Below are positions 32,203-34,487 of a stretch of 34,487 bases of DNA, piece after piece (positions within the stretch are counted from its first letter, which is position 1; the number at the start of each line of letters is the position of its first letter). The translations under genes and the position numbers were made by a program. A model generated the notes under the pieces. It made no database searches and was not told the DNA's origin. It worked only from the letters and a program-made list of their open reading frames with translations. Source of the stretch: TA-21 sp035620895 (GTDB lineage Archaea > Thermoproteota > Nitrososphaeria > Nitrososphaerales > Nitrososphaeraceae); the NCBI GenBank assembly GCA_035620895.1, contig DASPFY010000016.1:1-34487 (forward strand). Direction: 5' to 3'.

Positions 32203-33264
32203 ATGTGTTTGTTTTATTTGGAGTCCATAAAATCCTAGGCTACCAGGGCCATTCATAAATCCAATTTAAAGAAATATTTTGATCATATAGGTGCTGATTT
32301 TCAACAGAAAGAAAAAGATCCTAGAGCCATAAAACAAAAGATAATTGAATACATTATTTCTATGAAGCAGCAAAAGAAGAGTTATTTTTCAATCCGTAAT
32401 CACATTTCACCTGTACTGGCATTCTACAAGATTAATGATATCGTCTTGAACGTAAATAAAATAGCAAGATACATCCCAGCCAAGAAACGGGCCAATAGAG
32501 ATACGGCTTATACACATGAAGAGATTCATAAATTATTAGAAACAGTCGACGTAAGAATGCGTACTGTAATACTGTTATTGGCTTCTACAGGTATGCGTGT
32601 TGGAGCACTTCCCTTACTACGAGTAAGGAATCTGGAAAAAATAAATCTAATTCAGGGTTATGGTGAAATCTACAAAATAACGGTTTATGAAAATGATGAA
32701 GAGGAATATGTTACTTATTGCACTCCCGAATGTGTCAAAACTATAGATGATCACCTGGATATGCGAAGGCGTTATGGCGAAAGAATTTATCCAAATTCTC
32801 TGCTGATAAGGGACCAGTTTGATATCAGAGATCCATTTGTGATAAGCAAGCCAAGGGCAATAAAACCAATATCATTATCAAATAAGATAAGAGATATTTC
32901 CATAAGAGCAGGACTTCGTACTGTAGAAGAATTTGATAAAACCGAAAAACATCCTGGCTCTCTAAGAAAAGAAGTCCCTATTGCACGTGGATTTCGCAAT
33001 TTCCTTACAAGTCAATTAGTAGAGGCCGATCTAAAAACAGAATTAAGATGGTTATTTGGAGGCCACAACCTGAAAGGAAATGATTCCAACTATGTTAGAG
33101 TATCAGAAAAAAGATTGTAAGAAGAATATGAAAAGGCAATTGATTTACTTACAATTAACGAAGAGAATCGATTAAGAAGAAAAGTTGAAATTCTAAAGAT
33201 AGAAAAAACTAGAATAGATAAGTTAGAAGCAAAAATACAAAAGTTAGAAAGAATACATAGGTAG
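32203..33264 (+). pseudogene. Tyrosine recombinase/integrase broken by two in-frame stop codons
   Basis: One continuous frame of 354 codons from ATG 32203 to TAG 33264, interrupted by TAG at 32236-32238 (codon 12) and TAA at 33118-33120. Without the stops it is a complete archaeal integrase: the N-terminal FYLESIKS(stop)ATRAIHKSNLKKYF reads as the core-binding domain start, and 32362-33120 holds the catalytic domain (STGMRVGAL with the first Arg, RGFRNF in place of the usual H-G-F-R, FGGHN, and DSNYVR with the nucleophile Tyr). After the second stop comes EEYEKAIDLLTINEENRLRR, then a Leu-rich coil. No frameshifts. The missing His of H-x-x-R also argues for inactivity. A shortened protein from ATG 32362 could still be made. 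Confidence 0.75.
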
Positions 33265-33320
33265 CATAAGGTATTTGGCCAAGAAACTGATAAGTAGTAG
33301 AAATATTCTAGAGATAGCTG

Positions 33321-33836
33321 ATGACCGTCGCCGATCTACCTTTTCTGCAGTCAGATAGAATAATTTTCAAACTGTTTGCATGCGAAGAACATTTGAAAAA
33401 TATAAGAAATATTAAATTGCAACATGGCGATCTCTTGTCGAAGAATGCACGAGTATCGGCAGAGATGGAAATAGATTCATTGATTTCGCAAATGATTGGA
33501 ACCGTTGATTCTCTACTATTTAGAATAATTGATAGGTTTCAATTAACCGGTATTCAAAGTGATAGAATAGAAATACCTACGATAATTAGCGGGCTGTCAG
33601 CGCAGAGTAATGGAGTAGAATTGGCAAAGAAATTACAGGACGCAAATCTGCTAGGAGGGTCATATCGGAGGTTTAAGGATTTAAGAAATTATTCCTTGAG
33701 TGGTTCATTACTTTCGGCAGAAGCTTCTTTGGACGTCATTCCATATTTTGAGCAAACCCTCGCTCAGCTTAAGGAATTCATCAAAAATATCATAACGAAT
33801 GAGCCGAAATTGCAAACGAAGGAATCGCAGAAATGA
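33321..33836 (+). CDS. Helical protein next to the dead integrase, unknown (weakly HEPN-like)
   Basis: 171 residues, ATG 33321. All-helical. Segments: ARVSAEMEIDSLISQMIGTV, SLLFRIIDRFQL, LLGGSYRRFKDLRNYSLSGS and EQTLAQLKEFIKNII. The 'long helix, then F-K-D-L-R-N-x-x-x' layout recalls HEPN-type proteins, in which R-x4-6-H is the RNase motif; here R-N-Y-S-L-S has no His within range, so such an activity would be absent. It follows the broken integrase by 56 bp and may be cargo of the same old element. No real function can be assigned. Confidence 0.45.
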   Translation: MTVADLPFLQSDRIIFKLFACEEHLKNIRNIKLQHGDLLSKNARVSAEMEIDSLISQMIGTVDSLLFRIIDRFQLTGIQSDRIEIPTIISGLSAQSNGVELAKKLQDANLLGGSYRRFKDLRNYSLSGSLLSAEASLDVIPYFEQTLAQLKEFIKNIITNEPKLQTKESQK

Positions 33837-34106
33837 TTAACGAAGAAAATAGACTAAAGATGTTGCATTCTTGAAAATAAAATATAATAAATTAAAAACG
33901 TAGACTTACTCTGAGTAGTAAATCCAACATAAGTCTTCTATGTCATCATCTTAAGGCGCACCACTTTCCTGCCAAGGATGGTGATAAGTACTGTAATGAG
34001 TGTGACCGCCGCGGTTATAGAGAATAATCTACAGTGTAGGGAATATAATGGTAATAAATACCAATTAATACCAACATATATATGCGCTTGTGTCCTATAT
34101 AATAAC
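33837..34106. other. Intergenic region with an integrase-tail-like relic and the phasin-like gene promoter
   Basis: About 270 bp. The first 60 bases read, in one frame overlapping the end of the preceding gene, EIANEGIAEMINEENRLKML then a stop; this resembles the integrase tail TINEENRLRR and may be a relic of another copy. Further right, a minus-strand stretch reads as a possible membrane anchor but has no supported start. A TATA motif (atatatat, 34076-34083) lies 27 bases before the gene at 34107. Confidence 0.35.
34076..34083 (+). promoter_or_regulatory. TATA box of the phasin-like gene
   Basis: atatatat centred about 27 bases before ATG 34107, consistent with a leaderless transcript. Confidence 0.45.
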
Positions 34107-34487
34107 ATGGCATCAAATAAAGAAGTAAAGAATAGTGAAAGAATCAATATCGCACTCGACGAGACAAAATCAACAGTTAGAAAGACAACGGATGAAGCAG
34201 TAAAGGAAATTCCGAGGTTTACAAAGGTCGTTAACGAATATCAACAAGAGACAATTCAAGCATCAAAAGATATTGCAGATAGTTTTCTAGATTCACAAAA
34301 AGAGATAATCCACTCAACGCAATCCTTATGGGTTCCGTACATTGAAAATGTACAAAATTCATACTTGTCGTATTGGGGTTCTCCACAAAGATTCACAGAA
34401 AATTATGCAAGAGCAGTAAGCAATACTACAGACTATACAATCGCCGTAACCAGAATTGCAAACAATAACCTGTTTGCATCTATGAAT
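34107..34487 (+). CDS. Phasin-like helical protein, N-terminal part
   Basis: First 127 codons of a gene running off the right edge. Polar, Ser/Thr/Gln-rich amphipathic helices: TKSTVRKTTDEAVKEIPRFT, QETIQASKDIADSFLDSQKE, then SLWVPYIENVQNSYLSYWGS and an aromatic segment with RFTENYARAVSNTTDYTIAV. This is the composition and layout of phasins, which coat polyhydroxyalkanoate granules; PHA synthase genes are known in Nitrososphaerales. No phaC or phaE is in view, so the call is provisional. Confidence 0.45.
   Translation, partial: MASNKEVKNSERINIALDETKSTVRKTTDEAVKEIPRFTKVVNEYQQETIQASKDIADSFLDSQKEIIHSTQSLWVPYIENVQNSYLSYWGSPQRFTENYARAVSNTTDYTIAVTRIANNNLFASMN

Noticed and set aside
33938..34147. 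Minus-strand frame ending in a membrane-like helix (LFSITAAVTLITVLITILG)
   Set aside because: It overlaps the start of the phasin-like gene and has no promoter of its own. The helix may be the end of a lost surface protein, but there is not enough to call a gene.

Overview
The window looks like chromosome of an ammonia-oxidising-type archaeon (Thaumarchaeota/Nitrososphaerota, probably Nitrososphaerales; a Nitrosocosmicus-like genome is a guess). The reasons are low GC, archaeal TATA boxes 22-31 bases ahead of many start codons (leaderless genes, often TTG), and tRNA genes split by small bulge-helix-bulge-type introns. Archaeal marker proteins are also present: TiaS, Trm56, NreA, MBF1, alpha-NAC, TruD and an RPC34-like Fe-S protein. 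No amo, nitrogen-metabolism or CRISPR locus is present.

Layout. 1-850: end of a streptogramin-lyase-like gene, then a ~530-bp island bounded by a 19-bp direct repeat of the 3' end of a CAU-anticodon tRNA. 950-3600: a CADD-like (self-sacrificing pABA synthase) protein, intron-containing tRNA-Glu, a polyprenyl diphosphate synthase, a small zinc peptidase and a very acidic small protein. 3800-7830: VOC protein, PP2C phosphatase, an isolated terminase-type ATPase, an FMN reductase whose start codon appears to be ACG, and a Cas4-like Fe-S nuclease. 7950-14240: secreted RTX-repeat and other exported proteins, NreA, an MFS exporter and two SRPBCC proteins. 14435-20500: information-processing block (TiaS, initiator tRNA-Met and tRNA-Leu with two introns each, operon mbf1-hflX-trm56, PUA-NAC pair, an ATPase-H-like coiled coil, an RNase H-fold protein). 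20535-23920: sialidase remnant, UbiD decarboxylase with a probable LpdD-like partner, two conserved hypotheticals. 23956-28570: tRNA-Gly with two introns, RPC34-like protein, two membrane-anchored LEA14/WHy-like proteins, a degenerate Cas4-like protein, TruD and a Cys-rich protein. 28716-34487: Hsp20, CaCA exchanger, HtrA-type protease, a tyrosine integrase broken by two in-frame stops, and the start of a phasin-like protein.

How the genes connect. Translation and tRNA maturation dominate: TiaS would modify the wobble C of tRNA-Ile2, for which the CAU tRNA at 773-847 is a candidate; Trm56 and TruD modify tRNAs; HflX, NAC and a PUA protein act on ribosomes or RNA. UbiD (possibly anhydromevalonate-phosphate decarboxylase) and the polyprenyl synthase both fit isoprenoid/lipid synthesis. 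Mobile-element traces (tRNA-end repeat, dead integrase, lone terminase ATPase) are scattered and look old. I found no complete unknown multi-gene system. The most notable items are the ACG-start flavoprotein, the archaeal CADD homologue, the truncated terminase-like ATPase and the pair of Cas4-like proteins, one of which has lost its catalytic residues.
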